Source: Acidobacteriota bacterium
Lineage (GTDB): Bacteria; Acidobacteriota; Polarisedimenticolia; Polarisedimenticolales; Polarisedimenticolaceae
Assembly (NCBI GenBank): GCA_029861955.1
Contig: JAOTYK010000017.1
Coordinates: forward strand, 26,656 to 90,655
Direction: 5' to 3'
DNA: 64,000 nt
Each line of letters opens with the position of its first letter. The stretch's first letter is position 1. Under the pieces are notes generated by a model. The model was not told where the DNA came from. It saw nothing but the letters and a program-made list of their open reading frames with translations, and did not search any database. Made by a program: the position numbers and the translations under genes. Below are positions 42,190 through 50,725 of the stretch, in pieces.

Positions 42190-43355
42190 TGGCGGCGACA
42201 ATTCCGGTCCTGGCCCTGACGATCTTGGCGGCCGGCGCCTCCGTCGGTCCGGCGCTGCCCGACAACCCGCTCGACGGACGCTTCGTCTTCGAGAACAAGC
42301 ACTGTCACGCCTGCCATGGCATCGCCGGCGGCGAGCACGCCATCGCCCCGCGGCTCGCGGACACGAGCTTCAACGGCAGCTTCCTCGACCTCGGCGCGGC
42401 GCTGTGGAACCACGTGCCGGGCATGAGCGTCAGCCTCGAGGCGGCCGAGCTGCCGTGGCCTGAGCTGTCGGAGAAGGAGACGGCGAGTCTCGTCGCGTTC
42501 CTCTACTTCATCGACTACCTCGGCCGTCCCGGCGACGCGGCGTCCGGCGAGAAGGTCTTCACCGCCCGCGGTTGCGCGGGCTGTCACAGCGTGGGCGGTG
42601 GCACCAGCGTCGGGCCCGACCTCGCCGACCTGACCCGCTTCCCCTCGCCGTTGTTCGTCGCCCGGGCGACCTGGAACCACGGCCCGGCGATGTTCGCGAC
42701 GATGAGCCAGCGCGGGATATCCCCGGCGAGCTTCGAGGAGGGCGACCTCGCCGACCTGAGCGCGTTCATCCGGCAGAAGGCCCCTCCCGGCCCGAGGGAA
42801 CGCGTGCTGCTGGCGCCGGGCAACCCCAACCGCGGCCAGGAGCTGTTCGCGGCCAAGGCGTGCGCGCTGTGCCACGGCAAGAACGCCCGCGGCGGGAACG
42901 AGGGCCCCGACCTGAGCGCGGTGGATCTGCACCGTTCCGCCGATGGCATCGCGGGGACGATGTGGAACCACGCCTTCGAGATGAACGCGACGATGCGCCA
43001 GCGCGGCATCGGCTGGCCGTCGTTCACGACTTCGGAGCTTGCCGACCTCGTGGCGTTCCTTTACTTCCTACCGTTCACCGATCCGGCCGGCGACGCCGGG
43101 CGCGGCGCGCAGGTCTACGTTGAACACGGCTGCGCCGGGTGTCACTCCGACACCGGCGCGGAGCACGCCGGCCCGGAACTCGCCGGCACCGGGGTGGTGG
43201 ATTCTCCGGAGGCGCTGGTGGCAAAGATGTGGAACCACGCTTCCCTGATGAAGCGAGCGATTCTCGCCGAGGCCCGGCCGTGGCCGGAGCTGACCGGGGA
43301 GGAGCTACGGGATCTGTTTGCTTATCTGCGGCAGGCGGCGCCCGTGGAGCCGTAG
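42189..43355 (+). CDS. Four-domain c-type cytochrome (tandem monohaem domains)
   Basis: The protein has 388 residues from the ATG at 42189; a GTG at 42186 is possible. The signal peptide spans ~1-20. Four mono-haem domains each hold one CXXCH (CHACH, CAGCH, CALCH, CAGCH) and later W-N-H-x-x-x-M (WNHVPGM, WNHGPAM, WNHAFEM, WNHASLM), where the Met is likely the distal ligand. Internal duplication is plain. Such a chain would collect electrons from or pass them to the quinone module. It is the last gene of the sigma-54 operon. Confidence 0.88.
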   Translation: MAATIPVLALTILAAGASVGPALPDNPLDGRFVFENKHCHACHGIAGGEHAIAPRLADTSFNGSFLDLGAALWNHVPGMSVSLEAAELPWPELSEKETASLVAFLYFIDYLGRPGDAASGEKVFTARGCAGCHSVGGGTSVGPDLADLTRFPSPLFVARATWNHGPAMFATMSQRGISPASFEEGDLADLSAFIRQKAPPGPRERVLLAPGNPNRGQELFAAKACALCHGKNARGGNEGPDLSAVDLHRSADGIAGTMWNHAFEMNATMRQRGIGWPSFTTSELADLVAFLYFLPFTDPAGDAGRGAQVYVEHGCAGCHSDTGAEHAGPELAGTGVVDSPEALVAKMWNHASLMKRAILAEARPWPELTGEELRDLFAYLRQAAPVEP

Positions 43356-43425
43356 CGCGCGCAGGCCTACTTGCTCGAAGCAGTCAACGTCAACGTCCCA
43401 AAGAAACTAGCCAGGAGGCGAACCC

Positions 43426-44004
43426 ATGAATCGATCGGTCCTCAAGTCATCGTTGTTGCTGGTACCCGTGGGGTTGCTGATCTGCGTGCCCCTCCTCGCA
43501 GAGGAGCACGCCTACGTCGGAACAAAGAACTGCAGGAAATGCCACATGAAGGAGTGGAAGTCGTGGGCCGAGACCAAGATGGCCAAAACCTTCGAAACGC
43601 TGAAACCCGGTGTCTTGGCGGAGGCGAAGTCGGCGGCAGGGCTTGATCCCGACAAGGATTACACCACGGATCCCGAATGCCTACCTTGCCACACCACCGG
43701 CTACGGCGAAGAGGGCGGCTTCGTCGACGTCGAGTCCTCCCCCGAACTTCTCGGCGTGGGCTGCGAGATGTGCCACGGACCGGGAGGGACCTACACGAAG
43801 GAAGAGCACATGAGCCTGAAGAATAAGGAGTACAAGAAGGCCGACGTTGTGGCGGTCGGTATGGTCGACAAGATCACGGTAGAACAATGCCAGGGCTGTC
43901 ACAATACAGACAGCCCCTTTGTCGGTGACGACTACGTCTTCGACTTTGACGCCAGGAAAGAGGAAGGGACACACGAGAAATTCCCGCTGAGATACCCACA
44001 CTGA
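43426..44004 (+). CDS. Cytochrome c554-like tetrahaem protein
   Basis: The protein has 192 residues; CCAGGAGGCG precedes the ATG. The signal peptide spans ~1-25. Four CXXCH sites (CRKCH, CLPCH, CEMCH, CQGCH) lie in the cytochrome_C554 pattern, beginning YVGTKNCRKCHMKEWKSWAETKMA. A link to ammonia oxidation exists in nitrifiers, but this family is much broader. Only 70 bp follow the previous operon, so readthrough could cover it, though it has its own ribosome site. Likely a periplasmic electron carrier. Confidence 0.85.
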   Translation: MNRSVLKSSLLLVPVGLLICVPLLAEEHAYVGTKNCRKCHMKEWKSWAETKMAKTFETLKPGVLAEAKSAAGLDPDKDYTTDPECLPCHTTGYGEEGGFVDVESSPELLGVGCEMCHGPGGTYTKEEHMSLKNKEYKKADVVAVGMVDKITVEQCQGCHNTDSPFVGDDYVFDFDARKEEGTHEKFPLRYPH

Positions 44005-44060
44005 GTTGACGCTGCGACCGGCCGACTGACCGAGGGCGGGCCCGGCGCTCGAATTCAGTG

Positions 44061-44107
44061 TGTCCGGTTGGAGATTTCGCCTGGAATTGGGTCTTCGGAG
44101 TTCCGGC
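44061..44107 (+). repeat. 47-bp dispersed intergenic repeat, copy A
   Basis: The sequence TGTCCGGTTGGAGATTTCGCCT through GTCTTCGGAGTTCCGGC occurs also at 47619-47665 and 50538-50584, with the only internal change at the same one base (G here, C and A in the other two). A 19-bp part recurs at 55095. All are between genes. Confidence 0.9.
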
Positions 44108-44182
44108 AGGGTGCGGATAGATTTTCCTGGCCGCTGATCCCTGGTTGCCTAAGTTTGCCCTTAGCATTATTAGGAGCCCGCG

Positions 44183-45325
44183 TTGAAACTGACAGGCATG
44201 CTGGCGATCATGTCGCTGCCGGATCTACTTCAGTGGATCATGTACGCCGAAAAGACGGGCTGCCTGCGGGTCGCTCGGAAAGGCGTGAGCCGTGACATCT
44301 ACTGTCGCGAAGGGCGCATCATCGCCTGCACTTCCGATGACCCCGCGGTCTTCCTGGGTCAGTTCCTCATCTCTCGCGGACACATCACAGAAGAGACGCT
44401 GAGCGAGGGCCTGCGTCGCCAGGAGGTGTCAGGCAAGAGTCTCGGGCTCATCCTGATCGAGATGGGCGTGGCCACCGAAGGTCGCATGAAGGAAATCGTC
44501 GAGGAGAAGGCGATGGAGACGATCCACGGGCTCTTCGACTGGGAAGATGCTTCGTTCGAGTTCACGCCCGACGTCACCGCGCCAGAGGGCCGCATCGAGG
44601 TCGACCTCAATGTACAGGAGGTCCTGCTCGACGGCATGCGCCGGCTCGACGAGATGACGCGCATGCGCGCCGTCTTCACGTCGCCGGAGATCATTCTCGA
44701 ACGCACCGAGCAGCTGCCGGAGTCGGACGAACTGGCAAAGCCGATGATGGACAAGCTGTACGACGCGATCGACGGCCGGCGAACTCTGGGCGAGATCGTG
44801 CTGCTGGCGCACACCTCGGAATATGCCGCCTACAAACTGCTACACGCTTTACATGAGAGCGACTGCGTGCGCATCGGCCACGGCAAGTCGGTGCCGCCGG
44901 TACTGATCGATCAGGAGCCGGCTCTTGCACGCGCCGGCGAGCTACTGGAACAGGGGAAAGCGCTTGAAGCTGTCGAGCTTCTGGGTCAGCTTGCCGAAGC
45001 CAACCCCAACGACGCCACGATCAAGCGCATCCTCGGCGACGCCGAGGCCCAGTTCGTTGTCCAGACCTACGAGGAAGGCTTGCAACCGGAAGACGTACCC
45101 CGGCTGCGTCGACCCCTGGAAGAGCTCGCAACGGAAGGCCTGAGCCATGCCGAATCTCACCTGCTGGAACGGATAGACGGAATCAAGAACATCAAGTCGA
45201 TCATGTGGGTCGTCCCCTTGCGCCCCGTCGAGGTGTTGGCCGCATTCAAACAGTTGCTCGAGCGCCAGCTGATCGACCTAAACCCCGCACCGAGCATCGT
45301 CGAGACCGTCGCAGCCGACTCCTGA
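44183..45325 (+). CDS. DUF4388 (PATAN) domain protein
   Basis: The protein has 380 residues and starts TTG, with AGGAG seven nt before. The N-terminal ~100 residues are a DUF4388/PATAN domain (LTGMLAIMSLPDLLQWIMYAEKTGCLRV, FLGQFLISRGHITEETL). This is a cytosolic module in gliding and signalling proteins of Acidobacteria and Myxococcota. The second half is helical (YAAYKLLHALHES, ARAGELLEQGKALEAVELL) with TPR-like features. No membrane segment. It may act in c-di-GMP or two-component output, but no partner is nearby. Confidence 0.85.
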   Translation: MKLTGMLAIMSLPDLLQWIMYAEKTGCLRVARKGVSRDIYCREGRIIACTSDDPAVFLGQFLISRGHITEETLSEGLRRQEVSGKSLGLILIEMGVATEGRMKEIVEEKAMETIHGLFDWEDASFEFTPDVTAPEGRIEVDLNVQEVLLDGMRRLDEMTRMRAVFTSPEIILERTEQLPESDELAKPMMDKLYDAIDGRRTLGEIVLLAHTSEYAAYKLLHALHESDCVRIGHGKSVPPVLIDQEPALARAGELLEQGKALEAVELLGQLAEANPNDATIKRILGDAEAQFVVQTYEEGLQPEDVPRLRRPLEELATEGLSHAESHLLERIDGIKNIKSIMWVVPLRPVEVLAAFKQLLERQLIDLNPAPSIVETVAADS

Positions 45326-45471
45326 GTCCTTGGAAATCTAGCCAGTACACCCGATCACTCGTCATGGGGAGATGCCCTGGCTGCATTCTTCAACCTCTCA
45401 CCAGTGAGAAGAGCTACCATCGGCAGCCATTGCGTGTCCGAATGCACCGGGATGCCGTACGAGCTGTCGAG

Positions 45472-46287
45472 ATGACCACGGTACTGATCATGTTCGTCTG
45501 GGTGTTTGCCCGGACTCCCCTTCGACTCGGGTGGTGGTTCTCGTGGGGCCTCGCCTGGCTCTGGTGGACGGTCCTGCCCATCCGCAAGTCCGTCGCCATT
45601 TCCGGCTTCCGCCAGGTTTTTCCCGAGCTTCCCCCGGGGCCCAACCTGCGCCGGATGGCCGCCGAGCTGGTCATGGGATACCTCGAACTCTTTCGAGAGT
45701 CGCGAAAGCCGTGCGTTGACTTGACCCTCGAGAACTGCGAACCGATCCGGCGCCAGGTCGAGAGCGGCGCGGGCGCGATACTCATCGGAGGCCACTTCGG
45801 ATCCTGGGACCTTCTGGGTCCGATGGTCTGCCGCCAGTTGTCGCTGCCCGCCACCGTGGTCGTCAAGACGCCGGGCGTGAAGGCCGCCGCGGATCTGGTC
45901 GAGCAGATTCGGCTGGCCTTCGGGATGGAACTGCTGCCGCCGAGAGGTTCCTTCGACGCGATCCTTGACGCCCTCGGCAACGGGCGCATCGTGACGTTCC
46001 TGCTGGATCAGCGTTACAAGCGTGGGATCCCCATCGAGTTCTTCGGCCGCCCGGCGTGGACGACCCCCGCGGTTGCAGTCGCCGTTGAGCGAAGCGGCGC
46101 ACCGGTCTACGGCCTGTGCTACTGGCGTACAGGCATTGGGCGACACACCGCACGCTTTTCGGGACCGCTTCCGATGATCGGGGACATCGAGCGAGACACG
46201 AGGACGATCCAGGAATTCTACGAAACGAGCATCCGGGAGCGACCCCACAGCTGGCTGTGGCTCCACGATCGGTGGAAGAAACCCTAG
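45472..46287 (+). CDS. Lysophospholipid/lipid A-type acyltransferase (LpxL/HtrB family)
   Basis: The protein has 271 residues from the ATG at 45472. The motif GGHFGSWDLLG is the catalytic H-x4-D of LpxL/HtrB acyltransferases, followed by FLLDQRYKRGIPIEFFGRPAWTTPA. It would add a fatty acid to a lipid A or glycolipid precursor at the inner membrane. The first ~30 residues form a membrane-associating helix (IMFVWVFARTPLRLGWWFSWGLAWLW). Starts at 45442 and 45364 are also open, but the region before 45472 does not look coding. Confidence 0.82.
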   Translation: MTTVLIMFVWVFARTPLRLGWWFSWGLAWLWWTVLPIRKSVAISGFRQVFPELPPGPNLRRMAAELVMGYLELFRESRKPCVDLTLENCEPIRRQVESGAGAILIGGHFGSWDLLGPMVCRQLSLPATVVVKTPGVKAAADLVEQIRLAFGMELLPPRGSFDAILDALGNGRIVTFLLDQRYKRGIPIEFFGRPAWTTPAVAVAVERSGAPVYGLCYWRTGIGRHTARFSGPLPMIGDIERDTRTIQEFYETSIRERPHSWLWLHDRWKKP

Positions 46288-46308
46288 GCCTGACCCCTCC
46301 TGAGAGTC

Positions 46309-46336
46309 TTGTCGGTCAGCAAAATCCAACTATAGA
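46309..46336 (+). promoter_or_regulatory. Candidate sigma-70 promoter for the 46420 gene
   Basis: TTGTCG (46309-46314) and TATAGA (46331-46336) lie 16 bp apart and 83 bp before the gene's start, in AT-richer DNA than the rest of the region. Called by eye. Confidence 0.35.
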
Positions 46337-46419
46337 AAGCCAAATCCGTAAGGCAAGAAAAGACCCTATCCCAAATGCCCCTTCGCGGTAAAATCCCGAC
46401 AGGCACGGGAGACAAAACA

Positions 46420-47469
46420 ATGAAGCTTCACTCGACGCTATTCTGCGCGTTGGCGCTACTCATGGTCTCGACCGCACTCCACGCAGGCGGCGACATCGAC
46501 GGCGACGGCATCCCCGACAGCGTCGACAACTGCCCGGTCACCGTGAACCCTCTCCAACTCGACACCGACGCCGACGGCATCGGCGACGTTTGCGACCCCT
46601 GCCCCGGTGATCCGACGAACAACTGCAACCCGTGCCCCGACGCGGACGCGGACGGAATCTGCGACGCGAACGATAACTGCCCGACCGTTTACAACCCGGA
46701 CCAGATCGACACGGATGGCGACTTCCTCGGGGACATCTGCGACCCGTGTCCCGTCGATCCGCTCAACGACATCGACGCGGACGGTTGGTGCGCCGACGTC
46801 GACAACTGTCCGACCTTCTACAACCCGGCCCAGGTGGACCAGGACCTGGACGGGCTCGGTGACGCCTGCGATCCCTGCCCGATGGACCCGACCAACAATT
46901 GTGGTTGTCCGGATATTGACGCCGACGGAGTTTGCGACTGGGACGACAACTGTCCGACGATCCCGAACCCCGGGCAGGACGACTGCGACGGCGACGGGAT
47001 GGGCGACGCTTGCGAGGTCTGTCCCTGCGACGCCGACGAAGACATCGATTCCGACCTCGTCTGTGGCGATGTCGACAACTGCCCGTTCGTGGCCAACACG
47101 GAACAGTTCGACGCGGATGGCGACGGGGTCGGGGACGCTTGCGACTGTGATCCTTTCGACGCGACGGCGGGGCCGCCTCCGGAGGCCGCGGGACTTCTTG
47201 CGGACACGATGGGAGGAGGCGCGACACGGTTCGTCTGGCCGGTCACGCCGTTCGCTGACCGCTACGACCTCCTGCGGGGCAGCGTCGTGAATCCCAACGG
47301 GGCCGTCTGCTGGACCCACCAAGATCCCGATCCGACGGACCTCGAATATGTCGAGTCGGTGGTTCCGCTGCCCGGTGAAAGCTGGTTCTACCTGCTTCGC
47401 GGGGTGGACGATGGTTGCGGCGGGCCCGGGCCGTGGAATGACGGGTCGATCAGCGTCGACTGTCCCTAG
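46420..47469 (+). CDS. Secreted thrombospondin type-3 repeat protein with FN3-like end
   Basis: The protein has 349 residues from the ATG at 46420. The signal peptide (~1-20) is followed by about eight TSP3-type repeats (Dx[26 protein letters not shown]) over ~20-245. Their Asp and Cys pairs bind calcium and form disulfides. The end module (~245-349) has DRYDLLRGSV...PGESWFYLLRGVDDGCGG and closes ISVDCP. The repeats make a stiff extracellular stalk. No enzyme domain is visible. A candidate promoter precedes it. Confidence 0.85.
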   Translation: MKLHSTLFCALALLMVSTALHAGGDIDGDGIPDSVDNCPVTVNPLQLDTDADGIGDVCDPCPGDPTNNCNPCPDADADGICDANDNCPTVYNPDQIDTDGDFLGDICDPCPVDPLNDIDADGWCADVDNCPTFYNPAQVDQDLDGLGDACDPCPMDPTNNCGCPDIDADGVCDWDDNCPTIPNPGQDDCDGDGMGDACEVCPCDADEDIDSDLVCGDVDNCPFVANTEQFDADGDGVGDACDCDPFDATAGPPPEAAGLLADTMGGGATRFVWPVTPFADRYDLLRGSVVNPNGAVCWTHQDPDPTDLEYVESVVPLPGESWFYLLRGVDDGCGGPGPWNDGSISVDCP

Positions 47470-47618
47470 GAACCGAGACCCGAATCAGGTTCTTTTTGGA
47501 AGCACTCGATGCGGCAATGCGAGACCTGACCGCTCTACGTTACTACCTCCACACGGACAGACATTCGTGGCCTGGACCACACACGCCGAGTCGCTGGATC
47601 GATAGCGGAACGCCGTGC

Positions 47619-47665
47619 TGTCCGGTTGGAGATTTCGCCTCGAATTGGGTCTTCGGAGTTCCGGC
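47619..47665 (+). repeat. 47-bp dispersed intergenic repeat, copy B
   Basis: This is the second full copy (C at the one variable base). It lies between the TSP3 gene and the convergent PhoX-like gene. The rest of 47470-47697 holds no gene. Confidence 0.9.
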
Positions 47666-47697
47666 GAAGTTTGGTTGGGTCACATAATCACTCCCGA

Positions 47698-48963
47698 CTA
47701 AGGTGACCGCCGGCGTGCCCCTGTATCGAACAGACGCGACCACGGACCCCAGATGGCGAGCGTGATGCTCGGTCCCTGGAGATTGACGTACAGCGTGTCC
47801 GGGCTCGAACTCCAGGTTGCACCCGCAAACTCCGACACGGTCGTGCGCGCGAAGTCGACGATCGTGCCGTCCATCGTCAGGATGCGTAGCCAGTTCTCGC
47901 CGCCGCCGTCCTCGCAGAGCAGCACGTCGCCCCACGGCAGGACCAGCAGGTTGTCCGGCATGTCGAGGATGCCGGAGTTGCGACTCTCGTAGACGAGTGT
48001 TAGACGGTTGGCTGAAGGCTCGTAGCGCCAGACCTGCCCGCGATGGCCGCTCCCGCCTCCACCGGTCGCGTCGAAGTAGACCGCGTTCTCGACGTCGCTC
48101 CACCACGAGCCCTCGCCGCGGTAGAACACCGTCGGACGGACAACGGTGCCGTCGTTGTCGAGGTAGATCTGACGGCGCGTCGCGGTCGGCGATCCGTCGG
48201 GGTCGGGAACCGCGACCCACTCGGGTTGGAATACGTCGCCCTGCTGCGCCGCGTTGGCAAAGCGGAGCTCCGGCAGGTAGAGGGCCTCCAGTTGGCCCGC
48301 TGCGTTCGCATAGGCGCCGAAACCCCAGGGCCGGGTGTTTGGAGCGGGCACGAAACGATAGAACAACCCATCGACAAGATCCTCGGTCTGGTACACCGCC
48401 AGGCTGCCGGGATCGACCGTCGCGGCTTCCTTGTAGAACCGGCCGAGGGCGTCGAGACGAACCTGGCGTGGCGTACCGCCGTCCAGCGCGGCATACGGAT
48501 CGACCTCGAAGGCCCATCCGTGACTGACACCGCCGATCGGCGACAGGCTTTCCTCGACCGTGATCCACGTGCCCCACGGCGTCACGCCGCCGGCGCAGTT
48601 CCGTGTGGTTCCGGAGCTGCTGACCCACGCCTGCAGGAGTTTGCGGTTCGGCCCGACCTGCATGATCGACGTTCCGCCGCTGGCGCCTGAATTGTAGTGC
48701 CCCGCGACCGGCGGGACGACCGGCGGCTCGCCGGGGCTCAACTCGTGGTTGACCACGAGAATCGTGGTGTTGTTCGGCCCGGGAAACGCACCCATGCCGT
48801 CGGCATCGCCGGGCCGCGGCGTCCCGTCGCTATAGACCGTGCTCTCATCGGCGACGACGCGATAGTGGAAGCCGGGCGGGAGGTCGATCAGCGGATCGTC
48901 CGCAACCACCACGACCGACGCCGCGAGGAGGCCGATGGCCAGAGCAGAGTTCCGGGCGTCCAT
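47698..48963 (-). CDS. Secreted PhoX/DUF839-type phosphatase-like protein
   Basis: The protein has 421 residues. The signal peptide spans ~1-22. Motifs TILVVNHELSPG, NCAGGVTPWGTWITVEE, FEVDPYAALDGG and LCEDGGGEN are those of the DUF839/PhoX beta-propeller, which coordinates Fe and Ca to hydrolyse phosphomonoesters. In true PhoX the catalytic site is built around a Cys and Glu set; C is present in NCAGG and the Glu in TVEE. Many DUF839 proteins have unknown substrates, so phosphatase activity is a family inference. It may be Tat- or Sec-exported; no twin-arginine is visible. Confidence 0.82.
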   Translation of the reverse strand: MDARNSALAIGLLAASVVVVADDPLIDLPPGFHYRVVADESTVYSDGTPRPGDADGMGAFPGPNNTTILVVNHELSPGEPPVVPPVAGHYNSGASGGTSIMQVGPNRKLLQAWVSSSGTTRNCAGGVTPWGTWITVEESLSPIGGVSHGWAFEVDPYAALDGGTPRQVRLDALGRFYKEAATVDPGSLAVYQTEDLVDGLFYRFVPAPNTRPWGFGAYANAAGQLEALYLPELRFANAAQQGDVFQPEWVAVPDPDGSPTATRRQIYLDNDGTVVRPTVFYRGEGSWWSDVENAVYFDATGGGGSGHRGQVWRYEPSANRLTLVYESRNSGILDMPDNLLVLPWGDVLLCEDGGGENWLRILTMDGTIVDFARTTVSEFAGATWSSSPDTLYVNLQGPSITLAIWGPWSRLFDTGARRRSP

Positions 48964-49050
48964 GTGTCACCTCTCGTCGGATCAGTGTCGCTCTCTTACA
49001 TACGCTTGTTTTGAGTACCGTGTCGGAGAATTCGTCGAGACCGGGGACTC

Positions 49051-49110
49051 TTGCCTGGCAACGAGACGGTAGCCCAGGCCGCCATCGACGCCGGGATCGG
49101 CCGGCTACTC
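49051..49110 (+). pseudogene. Short iorA N-terminus-like fragment
   Basis: The reading LPGNETVAQAAIDAGIGRLL parallels LLGNEAVAQAAMDAGIGGVF at the start of iorA (22 kb), and the DNA agrees well. The reading is lost within ~20 codons and runs over the end of the convergent gene. It is a vestige and not a working gene. Confidence 0.6.
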
Positions 49111-50262
49111 CAGCTTCGCGAAAAACCCACCCGACGCGAACTGACCGTTGCGCACGCGGAACACGATTCGGTTCGCTCCCGGCTGTAGTTCGAGACCGAC
49201 TTTCCTGCCCTCGTGCTCCGGGTTTTTCCAGAAGTCATGCCAGGCGTTCCAGTCGTTGTCGCCGGAGATATACCCGTCGCGGTAGACGAAACCCTGAAAC
49301 CGGTCGTTCACGAATAACGCCAGCTCGTCGGTCGTGCTGATGTGGAGCACCGCGTCGCGTTGCGTCTCCGACTCGATCGTCGTTCGAAAGTAGGCCACCG
49401 ACCGTCCGCCTTCGTACTCGGTCAAGCGGCCCGTGACCACCGCGCCGCGCGCGTCGGTCCGGAACGGCTTCCAGGGATGCCCTTCGTCGTTGGCGCGTTC
49501 GAACGCTTCGTCGGGACGGGCGAGCGGCCCGATCACCTGCCAGTCGGTCAACAGCGACGACGCCTCGTATTCGATGCCGGGGATCGCGGGCCCGGTGTAA
49601 CTGAAGCCCGCGATCGAAGTCGCGGTCACGTTGTCGATCCAGACCGGGTAACCCACGATCCGCGGGCCGAACCCGGCGAGCCCGGACGCGTGCTCGTACA
49701 GGTCGAACGTGACCCGGGGAACGGACATGTCGCCGACATACAGGTGGATCTCGTTGCCGACGATCTCCGCCCTGAACGTCCGCCACTCGCCGATCCGAAT
49801 CGCGTTGTCTCCTGTCAGCGGGGTGTTGTATTCCTCGTAGAGCAGTCGCGAGACGTTGCCGTCGCGCCATGGGTTGGCGCGGATGTAACTGCCGTTGCCC
49901 TTGATGTAGAGGCTGCCGAAGTCCGATCGCGAGTTGGACTCAGTGTAGTTGTAGACGAAGCCGAGGTAGTTGTCGGCGTCGTCCGGGAACAGCATCTCGC
50001 CCGCCAACGACAGCCCACCCCACTGGTCGGAGCCTTCGATCAGCGCCAGGACCTTGCCGTCTGGCTGAAGCTCGAGCACTCGACCGTGTACGGGGTCCCC
50101 TGAGTCCACGGTTCGAATCGCATGCTCGCCGAGAAGCCTCCATCCGACGAGGTCGCCCTCGAAGTCGTCGGTGAACCGCACCTGGGGAACCGCATCGGTA
50201 ACCGCGCAGGAAAGAGCCGTCACCGTTAGCCAGGTGATCACCGCAAGCGTCGTCAACTTCAT
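49105..50262 (-). CDS. Secreted two-domain lectin/jelly-roll-like protein
   Basis: The protein has 385 residues; the ATG at 50262 follows GGAG. The signal peptide spans ~1-24, with a Cys near its end (TALSCAV). Residues ~30-225 look like a LamG/concanavalin-like sandwich (FTDDFEGDLVGWRLLGEHAI, GEWRTFRAEIVGNEIHLYVGD). Residues ~235-385 resemble a sugar-binding jelly-roll or PA14-type fold (DWQVIGPLARPDEAFE, ELALFVNDRFQGFVYRDGY). Both fit carbohydrate or glycan binding outside the cell. No catalytic residues seen. A weak lipobox means lipidation is possible. Confidence 0.75.
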   Translation of the reverse strand: MKLTTLAVITWLTVTALSCAVTDAVPQVRFTDDFEGDLVGWRLLGEHAIRTVDSGDPVHGRVLELQPDGKVLALIEGSDQWGGLSLAGEMLFPDDADNYLGFVYNYTESNSRSDFGSLYIKGNGSYIRANPWRDGNVSRLLYEEYNTPLTGDNAIRIGEWRTFRAEIVGNEIHLYVGDMSVPRVTFDLYEHASGLAGFGPRIVGYPVWIDNVTATSIAGFSYTGPAIPGIEYEASSLLTDWQVIGPLARPDEAFERANDEGHPWKPFRTDARGAVVTGRLTEYEGGRSVAYFRTTIESETQRDAVLHISTTDELALFVNDRFQGFVYRDGYISGDNDWNAWHDFWKNPEHEGRKVGLELQPGANRIVFRVRNGQFASGGFFAKLE

Positions 50263-50537
50263 GCGCACGATCTCCAACAGGCCCTTCAACCCACGACCGA
50301 GGTTCTCGGTTGGCCAAAGAGTCGACCATTCCTGGAGCCAATCCGCGATGGAGCGAACGTTCATCCTGGTGTCACATTAGCAGCGTCTAAGTGAAATGTG
50401 AGACCCGACCGCTCCTACCAGAGGCCTTGCCCCCCCTGCAGGGGGCGTTGTAGCCGCTCGCCTGGCCGGAGATCGTGAGGCACTATCGATCGAAACGGCA
50501 AACGGCGGCACGCTCCCGAGCTCGGCGTTGAACGTGC
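50263..50537. other. Intergenic stretch with GC-rich hairpin
   Basis: The DNA to the right of the lectin-like gene start holds a CCCCCCTGCAGGGGG inverted repeat near 50433. No gene is supported. The dispersed repeat copy C follows. Confidence 0.4.
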
Positions 50538-50584
50538 TGTCCGGTTGGAGATTTCGCCTAGAATTGGGTCTTCGGAGTTCCGGC
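50538..50584 (+). repeat. 47-bp dispersed intergenic repeat, copy C
   Basis: This is the third full copy (A at the variable base, which makes TAG in the antisense reading). It lies ~140 bp before the PDZ protein gene. Confidence 0.9.
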
Positions 50585-50725
50585 GGGATTTACCTTTTGC
50601 CGCAAATGAGGTGGCTTTGATCCAATTCGGGTGGGGCGTCGCCCGCAGAACCCGGTTTCGGTGTTTCGCGTACTGGTACGTTAGTTGCTCTCTGTCGGTA
50701 CTTAGGCGAAGGAGGAGGATTCTTC

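Noticed and set aside
44061..50584. Coding origin of the 47-bp repeat (antisense GTPKTQF.AKSPTG)
   Set aside because: The reading has Gln, Glu and a stop at the single variable base of the three copies, and no common start or end; it is treated as non-coding.
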